64,000 nucleotides of DNA from Drosophila miranda (GCF_003369915.1 NC_046673.1:10090001-10154000), one strand, 5' to 3'. Shown: positions 22,930-35,890, counted from the stretch's first letter. Notes: generated by a model not told the origin, from the letters alone. Translations and numbers: made by a program.

Positions 22930-24090
22930 TTGGATTCTTATTTTTGGAAGGGAAAGAGCGCTTGGATGCTGTGTATGGTGACTAGTCTCCTTCGATGACG
23001 ACCGTCAAAAATTGGTTTACGAGTTTCAACATGCTCCAAGTGAGCTTGGGGGCGGGAGGCTCTTATCCCCCCCCCTCCCGGCTACCGCCTTAACCTAACC
23101 TAACCTTCAACATGATCGCACTTCGGCTTGGGATGAACCTCGGCCAGGTGCCCCGAAAATGGCTACCACCGAGGATATCCTTACAAAAATCCACGATTTC
23201 GTACTGGCGGGATAGCTGAAACAGTAGGCATCTCCTGTAAAAAATGTTGGGCATGAGAAAGCTGTCGGCGGAACTGGTGCCGCGTTTGCTCATTCCGAAC
23301 AGCAAGTGCAACCACTTCAGAGCAGTCTTTGAGGCTGTTTAAGCGCGATCCGAAGGAGTTTCTGGAGTCCTGAAGGAAGTCCATCCACCAGAGACCAAGG
23401 AACAGTCGAAACAGTGGACTTTACCGGATGAACGGGCTCTGAAGAAGGCGAAGACTGTCTTATCGGCCAGAAAGGTGATGGCACTAGTTTTCTGGGATTC
23501 ACAAGGTGTGTTCTACACCGACTAGCTGGAGAAGGGAAAAACGATCACAGGGTTCCAATATAGCCCTATTGGCCCCATTTTGGCGAAGGTAAAAGTGCTC
23601 TTCCACCAAGACAACGTACCGGCTCACAACTCCGCCACACCTCACACAAATTGATTGAACTTCAGTACAAACTGCTGCCCCATTCACCGTATTCTCCAGA
23701 TTTAGTCCCATACGACTTTTCCGAACTTGAGAATGTCAATGGCCGGACAGAATTTCGAGTCGTATACGGAGGTGGTCGCCGTCACGGAGGCCCACTTTGC
23801 AGACCTCGAGAAGAAGTATTTTTCCGATGGGTTAAAGACCTAAAAGGAGACTATGTTAAGAGATGTATCGTTTTTCCTTTGAGATACTTATCGGACCACC
23901 CTCGAATATATATCCTGAACGAGGCCTGCCCAATGCTCCGAGGATGTGAAGATGTTCAAAGACATGCGGCGTTTTTTGACTTGTTGTGCTCAAATGTATG
24001 TGTATTTGTTGGTTTTTCGGTTTTTTGTTTGCTTTTTGTTCGTTTTATTAATTATAAATACATTTAATAAAAAAAAAAAACCTAAATAAT
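22930..24090 (+). pseudogene. Decayed mariner (Tc1/mariner, DD34D) transposase
   Basis: Conceptual translation in shifting frames gives mariner landmarks in the right order: a segment with ETKEQSKQWTLPDE (about 23390-23430), RKVMALVFWDSQGVF (23470-23512), HQDNVPAH (about 23608), then LLPHSPYSPDLVPYDF (23672-23719) and LKGDYVK (23847). The second and third catalytic Asp residues are present with mariner-like spacing. The region of the first Asp (normally GDETW) is missing or unrecognisable. There is a stop inside the D-LEKG segment (23523) and a frameshift near 23650. A roughly 65 bp foreign segment with TAACC repeats interrupts the N-terminal part (about 23039-23105). The copy cannot encode transposase. 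I cannot identify terminal repeats. Confidence 0.85.
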
Positions 24091-24402
24091 GTAACGCTTA
24101 GATGTTTAAAAGAAAGAAAAAATATTTTGTATATACTCCGCAAGCGGTTGCTGAGGGCCCCTGCCACCTGCCGGAAAGAGGAGGGAGGGGAACGGAGAGG
24201 GAGAGGAGATGCTGCTCGATGGCGATGACGATGACGATAACGATAACGATTAACGACGACATAATGGCAGTATGTGATCGATGGCAGCGATATATTGGCT
24301 GCCCGCGCCGCTGCTGCCTTCTGTGGGCCTATGGTATGGCTAATGGCTGTGATTTGACTTCAGTTCCGTCCGCTCCCCCCGTTGGAGCTCCAGCTCCGGC
24401 TC
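24091..24402 (-). other. 3' UTR of the giant zinc-finger gene
   Basis: Between the mariner relic and the stop codon at 24403 there is no other open frame of interest. There is a GATGACGATGACGATAACG run at about 24224-24250. No canonical AATAAA on the minus strand is seen before the mariner. Confidence 0.4.
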
Positions 24403-27400
24403 CTAACACTTGCGCTTGGGCGTCCGGCGCTTCACACCGCAATTCTCGACCTTTTTACTGCCCTTGGCGATGGCCAGCAGCTTGACCAGCTTCTTGTGCG
24501 AGTCCCCCACTATCCAGCCGTGCTTCTGGTACGTCTCGCTCTCCTCAAAGTGCTTCCCCGCCGGCGGCTCTGGATGCTGTCGCTCCTGTTTCTGCTGCTC
24601 CCTCAGCACCGCTGCATCTTGCTCCCCATCGGCCTCGACGCGCCCGAACTCGTCGTCGCTGGAGCTGCTCCAGTAGTACAGTTGCTTCTCGCTCGCCGGT
24701 CGCTTTCGCCTCGCCGGCGACTGTTTATTCGCCTGGGATTTCCGCTTCGTCTTCAGATTCTTGTTACTGCTGCTGCTGTTGTTGTTGTTATTGTTGCTGC
24801 TGCTGTTGTTGTTGTTGTTGTTGCTGTTGGTTGTGGCGGTGGCGGTGGAGGTGGAGCTGCTCCTGGCTGGCGGAGGCGGTAGAGGCGGCAGAGGTGCTAT
24901 ACTGTTGCTGCTGCGGGACTTGGACCGCTGTGTGGTCGGCGTTGGCGTGGGCAAGGCCTGCGGCTGCTGCTGCGGCTCCCGCTGTAATGGCTCTTCCCCC
25001 AATGGGACGTCGAGGGTCTTGGTCTGCTGCCTGGAGCTGCGCGTCCTGGCCGGTGGCTCTACTTTGGGCTCAACCGACTTGTCCCTGTCGTTCTCTATGC
25101 CGTTGCCGTTGCCGCGCCTCTTCCTCGAGCTGGCAGACTTTGTGGCCGCTGGAGTCTTAACCTTGGTGGGAGCTTTCGATTTTGATTTAGACTTCGTCTT
25201 CGGAGGCGGCTCTGGGGCAGGGGGAGGCCGAGGATTCGGCTTAGCTCGCTGCCGTGCCTTGGCTGTGGTCGCCGGCTTTGGATGCTCCAGCTCCGCTGGC
25301 GGCTTCTTCGCGGCGCTTTTCTTGCGCCTGGCGATCACGGAGGGCGTTGGGGTCTTCTTGGGCGTCACTGGTGCCCAAATTGGCTCTGGATGGGCGTTTG
25401 CCTCGCTCGTTTTGCGCTTGCGGCGCTGCTCCTGCTGTTCCTTTTGCTCGATGAGGGCTATTATGTCCTTGGTGGACAGGAACTCCTCGTACTCGTCCGA
25501 GCTCCACGTCTCCACCAGCTTCTTGGCCCGGTTGGTGGCACAGCGGCGCTTGGACTTGCGCTGGCCCTCGTCGATCAGCTGCTCGATCTCCTCCGGGCTC
25601 ATGCCCAGCTCCGACTGCAGCTTTGTCAGATCCTTGCGGGGCTTCCGAGAGGCCGGGGCTGTGGCGGGGGCAGTGGTCGCGGCCGACACCTCTGGCGGCT
25701 TGCTATTGCTACTCTTGGGGGAATTAGCCGGAGGACCTGTTTTGGCCTTTTTGGTCCTGCTGCGCGGCAGGGCACTTGGAGCGGGCATGGCTGCTGGCAT
25801 GGTCGGCACTACCGGCGCCGACATGGGCTCCTGCTGATGGTGCGGCTGGGTGTTTGGGTGCGGGTGCGGGTGGGGGTGGGGGTGGGGGTGGGCATGCAGT
25901 TGGGGATGATCCCCATCCCGATTCCAGTTCTCCAGACCCACTGGGGACTCAACCTCTGGCACCTTGGCCGCCCCTCCACCACGGAGCTCATCAAAGATCT
26001 GGTCCAGATTGGCCTGGTTCTTGGGCAACGCCTTGTTCTTGGCCAGCGCCGACCCGGCCATCGGAGTGGAGAGCTGCTGCAGCGGAGTCGCCGCTGCTGC
26101 TGCTGCCGCCTTGGTGCTGGCGTGCTTGAAGATGCGGCCCATGATCAGCGACTTGTTCTCGAACGTCTTGGCCGTGGCTCGGCTGGAGCTGCTGCTGCTG
26201 CTCCTGCTCCGACTGCGTGTGTTCTCCTGCGTCGAGGACGAGGACGTCGACGAGCTGGACGAGGACACAGCCCTTGCCCCAGCCCCCGGCGGCCCCGCCA
26301 CCGCAACTCTAGCATCCGTCCTGACCCCACATCGGGCGTCTGGCTCCACCATCTGCTCCTGCTCAGGCTCCGGCTCCACGTCGCCGTCGCAGCTCAGCGT
26401 CCCGAAGTCATAGTCGTCCCGGTCCGAGTAGCTGGCGGTGGAAACGCTGTTGTTGTCCTGCTCCTGGAGCAGGTTCACGCACGTCTTCGGCTTCTGGAAC
26501 GTGATGCTGGCCTTTTCCTCCAGCCCGATATTCTTGAACGGCCGCTCTGGTATGATGATCCGACCGCAAGCTGGCGGCAGTGTCGCCGAGCTGGCCACGC
26601 CCGCCGCAGCCTTGATGATGGACGCGTGCATGATCGTTTTCGACGAAGTCGAGCTCTGCTGTTCCACCGGTCGCGTCGGCGTCGTCGTCGTCGTCGTGGT
26701 CCGAGTGTGGCCTGTGGGCGTTGGCGGCGGCTGCTGGTGGTGCTGCTGCTGGTGCTGGTGGTGCTGCTGCTGCTGCTGGTGGTGGTGCATATGGTGGTGG
26801 CTGGCCGACGGAGGCGTAGCCGCTGCTGTAACGCTGGGACCGGGCAGAACGCCTTGTGAAAGGTGCGGCATGAAGTCGCCGCCAGGCTTTTCGCTGCCCA
26901 GGGCGATGTCCGCCAGCTCCGTGAGCTTGCAGACGCCACGCCCGGTCTTGACCAGCTCCACCATGTCCAGCTGCAGGTTGACGTTCTCGTAGCCCTTCAT
27001 GGCGGCCTTCGTCTTGAACCGCGAGGTGGTCGCCGAGAACTGCGAGATGGCCGAGTAGCCGGGCGACATCCGATTGTGGTTCCTGCTGGGAGAGACGGAT
27101 GAGGATGATTGAGAAAATCTAGGAGCGAGGCAGCACCAAGCATGACTTACGTGGGAGTTGTTGTGGGTGTGACAGCGGGCGGATTCCGGAACAGCTGCTG
27201 GATGACCGGCTGATGGCAGACCACCGCCTCTAGCGCTGGAGGCGGCAGCGAGGGCGGCAGTGGCGACGGCGACGAAGGTGGCGGTGGAGATGGCGATGGC
27301 GACGGTGAAGCTGGCGGGGATAGCGAGGAAGAGGGCGAGGCAGGAGGCGATAGCGAGGGCGATGCTGGAGGCGGTAGCGGTGCAGGTGGCGGAGGCTGTG

Positions 27401-30400
27401 GCGGTGGCGGCTGTTTCCGCCCGGCAGTAACGATCACGGACGTCGTGGCCGGAATGGCGGTTGAGGTTGGTTGAGCTGGAGCGCCCGCACCCGCACCCGC
27501 CGTGGTGGAGCTCGACAGGCGAGGCGTCTCGGCGCTCTTGAGGATGTTGCAGCACTCGTAGAAGAGCCGCTCGTCTGGGTTGAGATTGAGGCGGGCGGCG
27601 GAGGTTCCCGAGGGACTGTGCTGGTTGTCGTGCAGCCGCAGGCTGGCCTCGGTGATGACATGATGCACTTGCTCGTTCAACTGCTGCTGGTACTGCTGCT
27701 GCTCCGGCTGGTGCTCCACATGGGGGATGATCTGGGAGGGCGGCATTAGAACTGAGGCCCGAATCTGCTGCATGGGCGGTGGATCTTGCTGGAGCTGGTG
27801 TTGGTGCATTTGCATTTGGCCACGCCCCTGGTCCAGGTCCAGGTCCAGGTCCAGGTCCAGGTCCGGCTCCACCTCGAGGTGGCGTGGACTCGATGGCGCC
27901 GTCTGCGACTGAAGGTACTCCTGCTCGGACAGCTTCGAGACGTGGGCCAGGGTCATGTTGTGCTTGGACAGAGAGGTGGCCGTGAAGAAGCTTTTGCCGC
28001 AGAGGGAGCACGAGTACTTTTCCGCATCGACGAGGCTGCGTTGCGTGCGCTTCTTGGGCCGCGTGAGGAGGACGCTACGCCGCCTCCGGCGTCGCCGGCC
28101 ACGCCCGCCGCGACCCAGGTCCTGCGAGTAGCTCGTGTAGACGCTCATCTCGTCGTCCAGGTCCATGTCCATCAGCTCCGTGTTGGTGTTCTCGTCGCAG
28201 ATGGAGCCGAAGTTCGAGTGCTCGTCGTTCAGGTTGGGGGCACTGCGCACACTCATGGACGTCTGCGGTCGGTAGAACTTGTCCTGGTCGGGGTCCATGC
28301 GGCCGTCCTGCTCCCCCTGGTCGAACTCGTCGTGGGCGAACTCGAAGTCCTCGTTGGTGGTGGCCGACATGATCTTCTCGTTCACGTTCTTCGCGATCTC
28401 CGTGAGGTAGTTGTCCTCCTCCTCGACGCTGTCGCCCGCCGCCGGCACGGCCGCGGCCAGGGCCGAGGTTGTGGCCTGCACATGCTCCGGCTGCTCCTTG
28501 TGTATGTTCTTGTTCAGGCGAGGATCCCGGCTGAAGGTGGCCGCCGTGGCCGGAACTGCCCGCTCCTTCTCCTTCTGCAGCTCCAGCTCCAGCTCCGCCT
28601 CCCGCTTCTGGTACATCTGCTTCTTGGCGGCGCTGCTCAGGATGCTCGGCCGCAGTATGGAGGCGGCCGGCGGCACTGCCGGCTGGGCGGCCGCCTCTTT
28701 GGCCTCCTTCGCCTCCTTGGCCAGCAGCTGCTTCTCGATCCCGATCGAGAAGGACTCCAGGGTCGACTTGAGCATGCTGATGTTCTCGTTGGTCGCCTTT
28801 CCGCCCGCCCCCTTGCCCCGGCTGCGGTAGTAGCAGCTCTGTCGCCGCTTCGGCCTTCCCCTGACAGGAAGGGCCGGCGCCGTCGCCGTCGCCGGAGCTG
28901 GAGCCGCCTCTGGCGCCTCTCGCGCAGTCGCGTTCCGAGACGGCTTCGATGTGGATGCGGTGGACAGGGCGGGGGCCATGGCCGCGTTCCGCTTGGTGCT
29001 GGACATGAGCAGCATGCCCGTCAGCAGCAGGTCCTCGCTCTTCTCGTAGGCCAGGTTCTCCAGCTTCTTGAGGTTGTCTCGGCGGGCGTTGTCGATCTTA
29101 AAGCTCTCCAGCAGCTGGTCGGCCACAATGGCCGCCAGCTCGTTCTTCCTGCGCCGTCGCTGCTTCTTTTTTGTGACCGGAGCCTGCTCCTCCTCCTCCT
29201 GCGGCTGCTCCTGCACCTGCACCTGCTCCTGCGCCGGCAGATCTTCAGTCGCCTCCAGGGTACTCGCCGCCGTGGCCGACTGATCCTGGACGCTGGGCAG
29301 CTCGGACTGCGCCAGGCTGTGGAAGCCCGAGGAGGTGTTGTTGTTCATGTTGCTGCTGTGCTCCTCCAGCAGCGAGCTGCAGTTCGTCTCGACCGTGGGC
29401 GTCGGCGTCACACTGCGCGGAGGCAGGGGCGGCAGGGCTGGGAGTGCCGGAGCAATGGAAATGACGGACACGGCCACAGAGGGCGCCGACAGTGGGACCA
29501 TCTCCACGACAGGCAAAGGATCAGCAGCAGACAGAGCGGGCAGCTCTGGCTCGGGCTCGGGCTCCACCTCCACCTCTGGCTCCAGCTCCAGCTGCAGCTC
29601 TCTCTCCAGCTCCGGCTCCGGATCTGGCTCCGGCGTATGTTCCTTTATGCATTCAACAGGCGGAGGAGGTTCCACAAGCGTCACCGGTGCCTGGGACGCG
29701 GGTGCGGATACTTTCGAGTAAACTGCAGGCAGACGTCCGTCCGTCTTGGTCTCTCCATTGACTGGCGGCAGGGACTGGACGCCATACAGCTGTGCTTCCA
29801 CTGGAGGCTCTTCCGGGGCGAGCGAAGCGGAACGGCAGTCGATGGTCTTGGAGCGCATTGAACGCTTCTTTGGCGTCAGAAGAGCCTTCACTGATGCTGC
29901 CGTCTGGGGTGGAGCGGGAGAAGGAACAGCCGGAACAGTCGGAACGCCGGCTAAACTGGCCAGACCCTTCTCCCCCATCGAGGTCGGGGCAAATATCATG
30001 CCAGCGGTGGTGGCTGTGACGGCAGCTGTGGCGGCAGCCGTGGCGACGATGTAGTTGCTCGGCCTGCTCGGATGAAGGACTTGTGGCGGCGCCTTTTCGC
30101 TCTCCTTGTCGTCGTCGTCGTCGGGCAGACTGGCTTGGACCGCCAGGATGACCGAATTGATGGCGTCGTCAATGTGATTGTTGACCACCTCGTCCATGCG
30201 CAGGCATCCCTTCGGCAGGCCCTTGCCGCCGTACTCCTTCTTGCCGCCCGACGCCTCAACCGAGCGTTTCTTTCCGCCCGTTGCTTTGGGCAGATGCACG
30301 GGGATGGTGGCAGCGCCACCGAGGATCACATTGGATGGGGAAGCCCCAGTGGCAGTCCCCGTGGCAGTGCCAGTCCCTGTGCCAGTGCCAGTGCCAGGAT

Positions 30401-33400
30401 TGCGCACTTGGGGTATCTTGAGCAGGTCCAGGTTCGAGTAGTAGTGCGAGGCCAATGAAACCGGCCCGAGAGCTGCACCAGCCGCTGGCCCGAGAAGAGG
30501 AACTGGAACTGGAGCTGGAACGGGCCCTGGAAGAGCTTGCAGTGGAGGAGCAGCTGGTCCGGCAGGAGCTGTTACCAGGGGCAGCGGCATCGGCATCGGC
30601 AGAGGCATCGGAATCTGCATGGGCATCGGCATCGGCAGCGGCATGGGCATCGCCATCTCCTGGGGAACCCGCATTGGAGCCGCAACCGGCGCTGGTGAAG
30701 ATTTCCTCGCCGACTTCTGGGACAAGTCGAGCGGCTTGTCCATGTCCATCTCCAGGGCCAGCACGTTGCGTGCCTCGAAGCCGCAAATGGTCTGCCGCCG
30801 GGCGGGCATTCCACTCGAGCGATGGTGCAGTCCCGTGTGGCAGCCGTCGCCGCGTTCGGTGCTCGGCAGCATTGGCTTCTGGAGGCATCCGCGCTGGCTG
30901 GTCAGGTTCAGCGGCTGCGGCTCCACCACGTACATGATGGGATTGACGTTCGTATTCGGATTTGGATTCGAATTCGGATTTGGGTTTGCGTGTGGATGGA
31001 GCTGGGCAGGCGGCAGATACAAGGGCAGTTTCGGCAGCAGATTCATGTTGCCATGAACGGACCCCGACGGAGCACCCATCCCCTGCAGGCCCAGAGGCAT
31101 GGGCCCAGCGGCATGGGGCACGGGCACGGGCAAGGGCACCGGTGGGGCCAATGGCTGTGGTTGCTGTTCTGCTGGATACAGCTTGAGGGCAGCCACCGTC
31201 GGCGAGGGGGGCGTCGGGGGGACTGCCAATTGCTTGCTTGCTGCCTTGGTGGGGGTTCGCCGCGGAATGCCACCAAATGTGGGAGCTGCAGAGGTCACGG
31301 CAGCAACGGGAACTGCAAGAACCATAGAAGGAGCAGGAATGGGATGAGGAACGGGAACAGGAACAGGTGCAGGAGCAGGTGCAGGAACTGCAACAGCCAC
31401 AACTGGCGCTAGTTCTGGCGGAGAGACGGCAGCGGGCGCTGGGACTGGCACTGGCACTGGCTCTGCAGCCGCAGCCAGAGGCTTCTCCTGCGGCTTATCC
31501 AGCGGCTCGGCTTGCTCTGCCTCGTGCCTGGGCCCCAGTGTGGCATCCACTTTGATGATGCGCCGCGACATGGCCTTCCGCTTGGGCGTTTTCGCCTCCG
31601 GCAGCTCCTTCTCTGCAACAGCTCTCGGGGTCAGCGTCTTGCAGTCTTTCTCCTCCTCTTTCTCGGGCGCCGGCGGTTGTGGCGGCGGCGGCGGCGGCGC
31701 TGGCCTTGGCGGTGGCGGCAGCGGCACCTGCTCAGTCTTCATCTTTTCCTCGAGCTTCCCCGTGAGCATGGCGATGCAGTCGCTAATCCTCTTGCTGCGC
31801 TTCACCCCCACATTTGAGCTGGGCTGCCGACTGCTGGCGGAGGAGAGGCGCGGCGCCACTGGCGACGACTTGATGGCCGGAGCAGGCGTGGTCGGCGGCG
31901 TGGGCATCAGCTGCTTGCTGGGCGTGGGCGAGGCGGCCTCGCGAGCATCGTGCCTTGTGCATGGCACCAGGTCCAGCTCCAGCTCCAGAATGGGCGGTGG
32001 AGGCACTTTATCGGGATTCGCAACTTGAAGGAGCGCCAGCGCCGGCTTGGCCTCAACGAGAGATCTTGAATTGGCAGTGAATGTGGCTGGGGGCTTTACC
32101 TCCGGCTGTGGCTGTGACTGTGACTGTGGCTGTGGCTCCGGCTTCGGCTGTGACTCTGACTCAATGGCTGACAATGGAGTGGGGGATTTGGCTCCTCCGG
32201 TGGCCAATTTTGACTTTTGTTGCTGCTGCTTCTTCTGCAGTTGCTGTTGCTGTTGTTTCTGCTTGCGGCGGCATCGCTTCTGTTGCGATGCTGCCACGGC
32301 AGCAGCGGAGGCGGCGGCCACCACCGAGGACCGGGTGTTGCGTAGGAGGTGCTGATTGTATATCTTCTTTGTGCTCCTCTGCTGCTTCGACATGGATTTG
32401 GACTTGGACTTGGACATGGACATGGACATGGACTTGGACATGGACATGGACATGGACTTGGACATGGATTTGGACATGGACTTGGACATGGACTTGTTCT
32501 TCGACTTGCGCTTGGCCTTGTTGTCCACAGGGAAGATCTTCTTGCAGACGCGCTTGGGGGGCAAGTTCTCCAGCATTTTCCGTATGGACTCGGCTGCAAG
32601 GGGGGGGGGGGGGGGGGGGGGGGGGGGATAAGAAAGCGGAAAGTTGAATCAGTTTCGGGGTCAATGCTGCATGGAACTGCTGGAAACTTACCATCGCTGG
32701 GTCTCTGGCGGGGGGAGTTCTTCATCTTCGACGAATTGGAGCCGCTCTCCTCGCACTCGCCCTCGCCCTCCGCCTCGCCATCGCCATCGTCCTCGTTTTC
32801 GGCCTCCGCCTCTGCCTCTCCCTCGGCGTCGCCCTCCAGAGAGTCCTCGAGCTTTTCCTTCTTCCGGCTGGAGAACTGTTTGAGCGGCCTCTTGGAGCAG
32901 GGGCGACGCTTCTTGGTGCCGCAGTAGTAGCGGTATTTCCGCTTCTTGGCCAGCGACCAGATGTAGTCGCCGGAGCAGTCCAGCATGTGGCGGTAGAGAT
33001 CCATAAGGCCGCTGCACTTTCGTCCGCACTTCGTGCAGCTCAACGGAGCCGAAGAGGACGACGTGGTGGCCGTGCAAGTGGAGGTAGAATGCGAATGGGA
33101 ATGGGAGTGCGAGGTGGAGTTGGAGGACGAGCTCGGCGAACAGGACGAAGAGGAGGAGGTCGTCCCTGTCCCGGAAGCGGGCGATGGCTGCTGGTGTTCC
33201 AGATTGGACATGGGCGTGGGCGTCGGCGTCGGTGTGGAAGCCTCGAACGATGATCTGGAGGAGGTGGACGAGGAGGTGGTCTCCTCCTCGGGCTGCACGC
33301 GCTCCTCCTGCTTGTGCTGCGGCCAGCGAACGCAGTTGCTCTCCGCCGCGAACCGGCCCAGCGCCCGCTTGGGTATGAAGAGGTGGCGCAGCAGGTTCCC

Positions 33401-35566
33401 CGCCAGCAGCTCCCTGCCCACCACCTCGTAGTGCGTGGCATAGATGTGCGAGTGACGGAACGTCTTGTGCTCCTCCAGCGATTTTCGCTGATCGAACTTG
33501 GCCCCGCAGCAAATGCACAGATAGAGGCGTGGTCGCGCCCACTCTCCGCTCAGCACCAACGAAGAAAATGTCATCTTCTTGTCCTGGTCCTGGTCCTGGT
33601 CCCGTTCTCGGTCCCGTTCCCGTTCTCTGTCCCTGATCATGATCCTTTCGGGGCTGGTCCCCTGCCGCGGCTGGAGCTGGAGCAGAGAGAGAAAACTCTC
33701 GTCGGCGAAATTCTGGGCCAGTAGATCCTCCTGGATCGTCCCCTGGACACATCCGTAGTCCGCCAGGTTGGGGTCCTCCTCGCTCTCGCACTTAATCACC
33801 GCCTGCTCGTTCTGCTCGAGGATGATGTGCGGCAGCAGACGGTGGTCCAGTATGAGATTGAGCTGCTCGAGCAGACGCTGCTGCTCCAGCTGCCTGTGAT
33901 TACGGTCCCTATCCCCATACCCATCCGCCCCCCCACCGCCATTGCAGCTGCGGGCGATGGCGAGCGAGACATCGTGCTTCTGGCGCATCGTGAGCTGCGT
34001 CCACATGTCCAGCTTTGAGAGATCGCGCAGGCCAAGGAAGGTGGGCTGCTTCAGCTTCTTCACCAGCCGCCCGCCCTCGTTGATGATCGTAAACTTCTTC
34101 ACATAGTCCCACTTCCACTTCCAGCTGTGCTTCGTGTGGGGCCGTCGCCGGAACTTTGCCGGCGGCAGCAGCTCCGCCGTCGAGCCGAACTGTTCCGATG
34201 TCAGCAGGGTCGGGTAGGTACTGGCGTGGCTCGTTTGACTAGAACCATGCAGCATAACCAGGTCGGATGTGAATGTGGCTGTGGCTGTGACTGTGGATTG
34301 GGATGTGGATGTGGTCATGGAGCCAGAGCCACAGCCAGAGGCGCCACTTGATGCTGATGCTGCTACTGACGCTATGGGGGAGGTGTGGAGCCGTCCATCG
34401 AGATAGTTCTGCAGATTCTGTTGGACATTCAGGATGACATCCTTGTAGAAGTTCTCATCAAACACATGCGAGTTGGCGCTGCCGCTGGAGCTGACCGCGA
34501 CGCAGGCCGAGGTGCTGGGCTGCCGGAAGACAGCGTCTGGAGCTGCGTCCGGATGGGATTGCCCATGGTTATGGCCTTGACCCATGGGCTGAATGGCGGT
34601 CGCCGGCATGTGCTGCTGCTGCTGGTGCTGTCGCTGGGCTGCCGCCCGGCTGCTGCTCCTTGACTTGTGGGGCATGGCCAGGGGCGGCTGCTCGTCGTCG
34701 CCTGCCCGCCGCTGCCGGTTCCGGTGACTGGGCAAGCGGTTCTGGGTGAGACCAAGGCGAAAGAGCACCGGCTCGTCGGCTCCCATCAGTCCGGGTTTCG
34801 GCGATGGCGGCTCCTCGAGGTGGTGGTGCTGTCGGCGGTGGCCGGTGAGCTGGTCCGCATCCTGAAAGCGCAGTCGGCACGGCTGGCAACCAAAGTACTT
34901 GTCCGCATGCATCTGGATGAGGTGGAGGAACAGCTGATCCAGATGCTTGACGGGCAGACATATCTGTGGCAGCATCGAGTGCTTCCTGCTGCCGGAGCAG
35001 TGTTGGCAGCCGGGAAATCCTCCGGTTGGATGCGAGCTTCCGGAGCTGCTGGTGGACCGACCGCTGCAGCGCCTCTCCTGCCGCTCCGTGTGGAACTTGT
35101 CCACATGCTTGCCCTGCAGCTTGCCAGAGGCGAACTTTCTATCACAGTACAAACACAAGACTTTCTTTTGGCCGGACCCCGGGCCAGAATCAAGGTCAAG
35201 GTCTCTTTCCCGCGGCCGGTCCTCTATGAGAATCTTGAGCTTCTCCACCAGTCGGGGCAGACGTTCCAGGGGTAATCTGCAGATCAGTGATGGCTGTTGC
35301 TGAGCACTTGACCCCTGTCCCTGTTCCTGTTCCTCTTCCAGTGTGAGTGGGAGTTGGTGTGGGTGTGGGTGTGGGAGTGGCAGTGGCTGTTGCTGCTCCT
35401 CTTCCTCGTCGTCTTGTTCGTGCCTCAGCTGCCGTTTCTTCCGTCCGGATGAACCAGCTGGCGACGGTCTGATCGCCGCTATTGGTCCAATTGGATTCTT
35501 GCCATTGACCTGCTCCTCGGACAACTTGAAGCCCCGGCGCAGGCCGAAGCGCGACATAGTCTTCAT
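24403..35566 (-). CDS. Giant C2H2 zinc-finger protein, function unknown (3665 aa)
   Basis: Three coding exons on the minus strand, 32692-35566, 27151-32593 and 24403-27082, join in phase to 10,998 nt. Introns are short (99 and 68 bp). C2H2-type fingers are visible near residues 137-160 (LCLYCDRKFASGKLQGKHV), about 224-250 (FGCQPCRLRFQDADQL..H), about 682-708 (LCICCGAKFDQRKSLEEH), about 841-865 (CTKCGRKCSGLMDLYRH, atypical) and about 2485-2512 (CSLCGKSFFTATSLSKH). The widely spaced fingers sit in long Pro/Ala/Ser/Gln-rich disordered stretches, including a basic Ser-Lys/Ser-Met repeat at about 980-1020. The end ...KLVKLLAIAKGSKKVENCGVKRRTP is non-repetitive and may be a conserved tail. Nuclear, DNA- or RNA-binding function is inferred. 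I do not recognise the D. melanogaster name. Exon 3 has a NAGNAG acceptor (27082 or 27085). Confidence 0.85.
32392..32505 (-). repeat. Hexamer-based coding repeat (Lys-Ser/Met-Ser) in the zinc-finger gene
   Basis: About eighteen hexamers alternating between GACATG and GACTTG types on the plus strand encode a KSMSKSMSMS tract on the minus strand, near residues 988-1026. It is strongly basic. It lies just after a basic segment (PPKRVCKKIFPVDNKAKRK), so it may extend a nuclear localisation or nucleic-acid-binding patch. Confidence 0.85.
32600..32627 (-). repeat. Homopolymer of 28 G (poly-C on the coding strand) in a splice acceptor
   Basis: On the coding strand, 28 consecutive C bases stand just before TTGCAG and form the whole polypyrimidine tract of the first intron of the zinc-finger gene. 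Such runs are rare in Drosophila and hard to sequence, so the exact length may be unreliable. Confidence 0.85.
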
Positions 35567-35855
35567 GGGGAAGCCACTTGATTAACCGTTTCGTTGCACA
35601 AATTTTTATTTATATTTCTGGAAAAGGAGCAAATGCAATTTTAGATATATATTTTTTTTTTGTTTTTTTTGTTGACAAATAAACCGCAAATATGAGAAGA
35701 AGCAGAGACAGAGGCAAATTGTGGAAAAACAAAAACTACACACGCACACACACACATGTACACGTGCATACACACGCACATATATTCCACTCAGAAACAA
35801 CTCTAAAAGAGTGCTTGAGCACACAGTCATGGGTGAAATATGAACCTACATCTTC

Positions 35856-35890
<35 letters not shown>

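Noticed and set aside
23086-23107. TAACCTAACCTAACC, resembling insect telomere repeats
   Set aside because: Only about three units, inside a small insertion in the mariner relic; Drosophila lacks this telomere type, so chance is the simplest reading.
24761-29861. Long plus-strand open frames (358, 525 and 691 codons) opposite the zinc-finger gene
   Set aside because: They mirror the GC-rich, repeat-rich codons of the minus-strand gene, have Leu/Arg/Gly-rich content without domains, and the minus strand has zinc fingers and consistent splice sites.
35858-35882. CA microsatellite mistaken for an array of spaced repeats
   Set aside because: Plain dinucleotide run; no spacers, so not CRISPR-like. 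No CRISPR array was found anywhere in the window.
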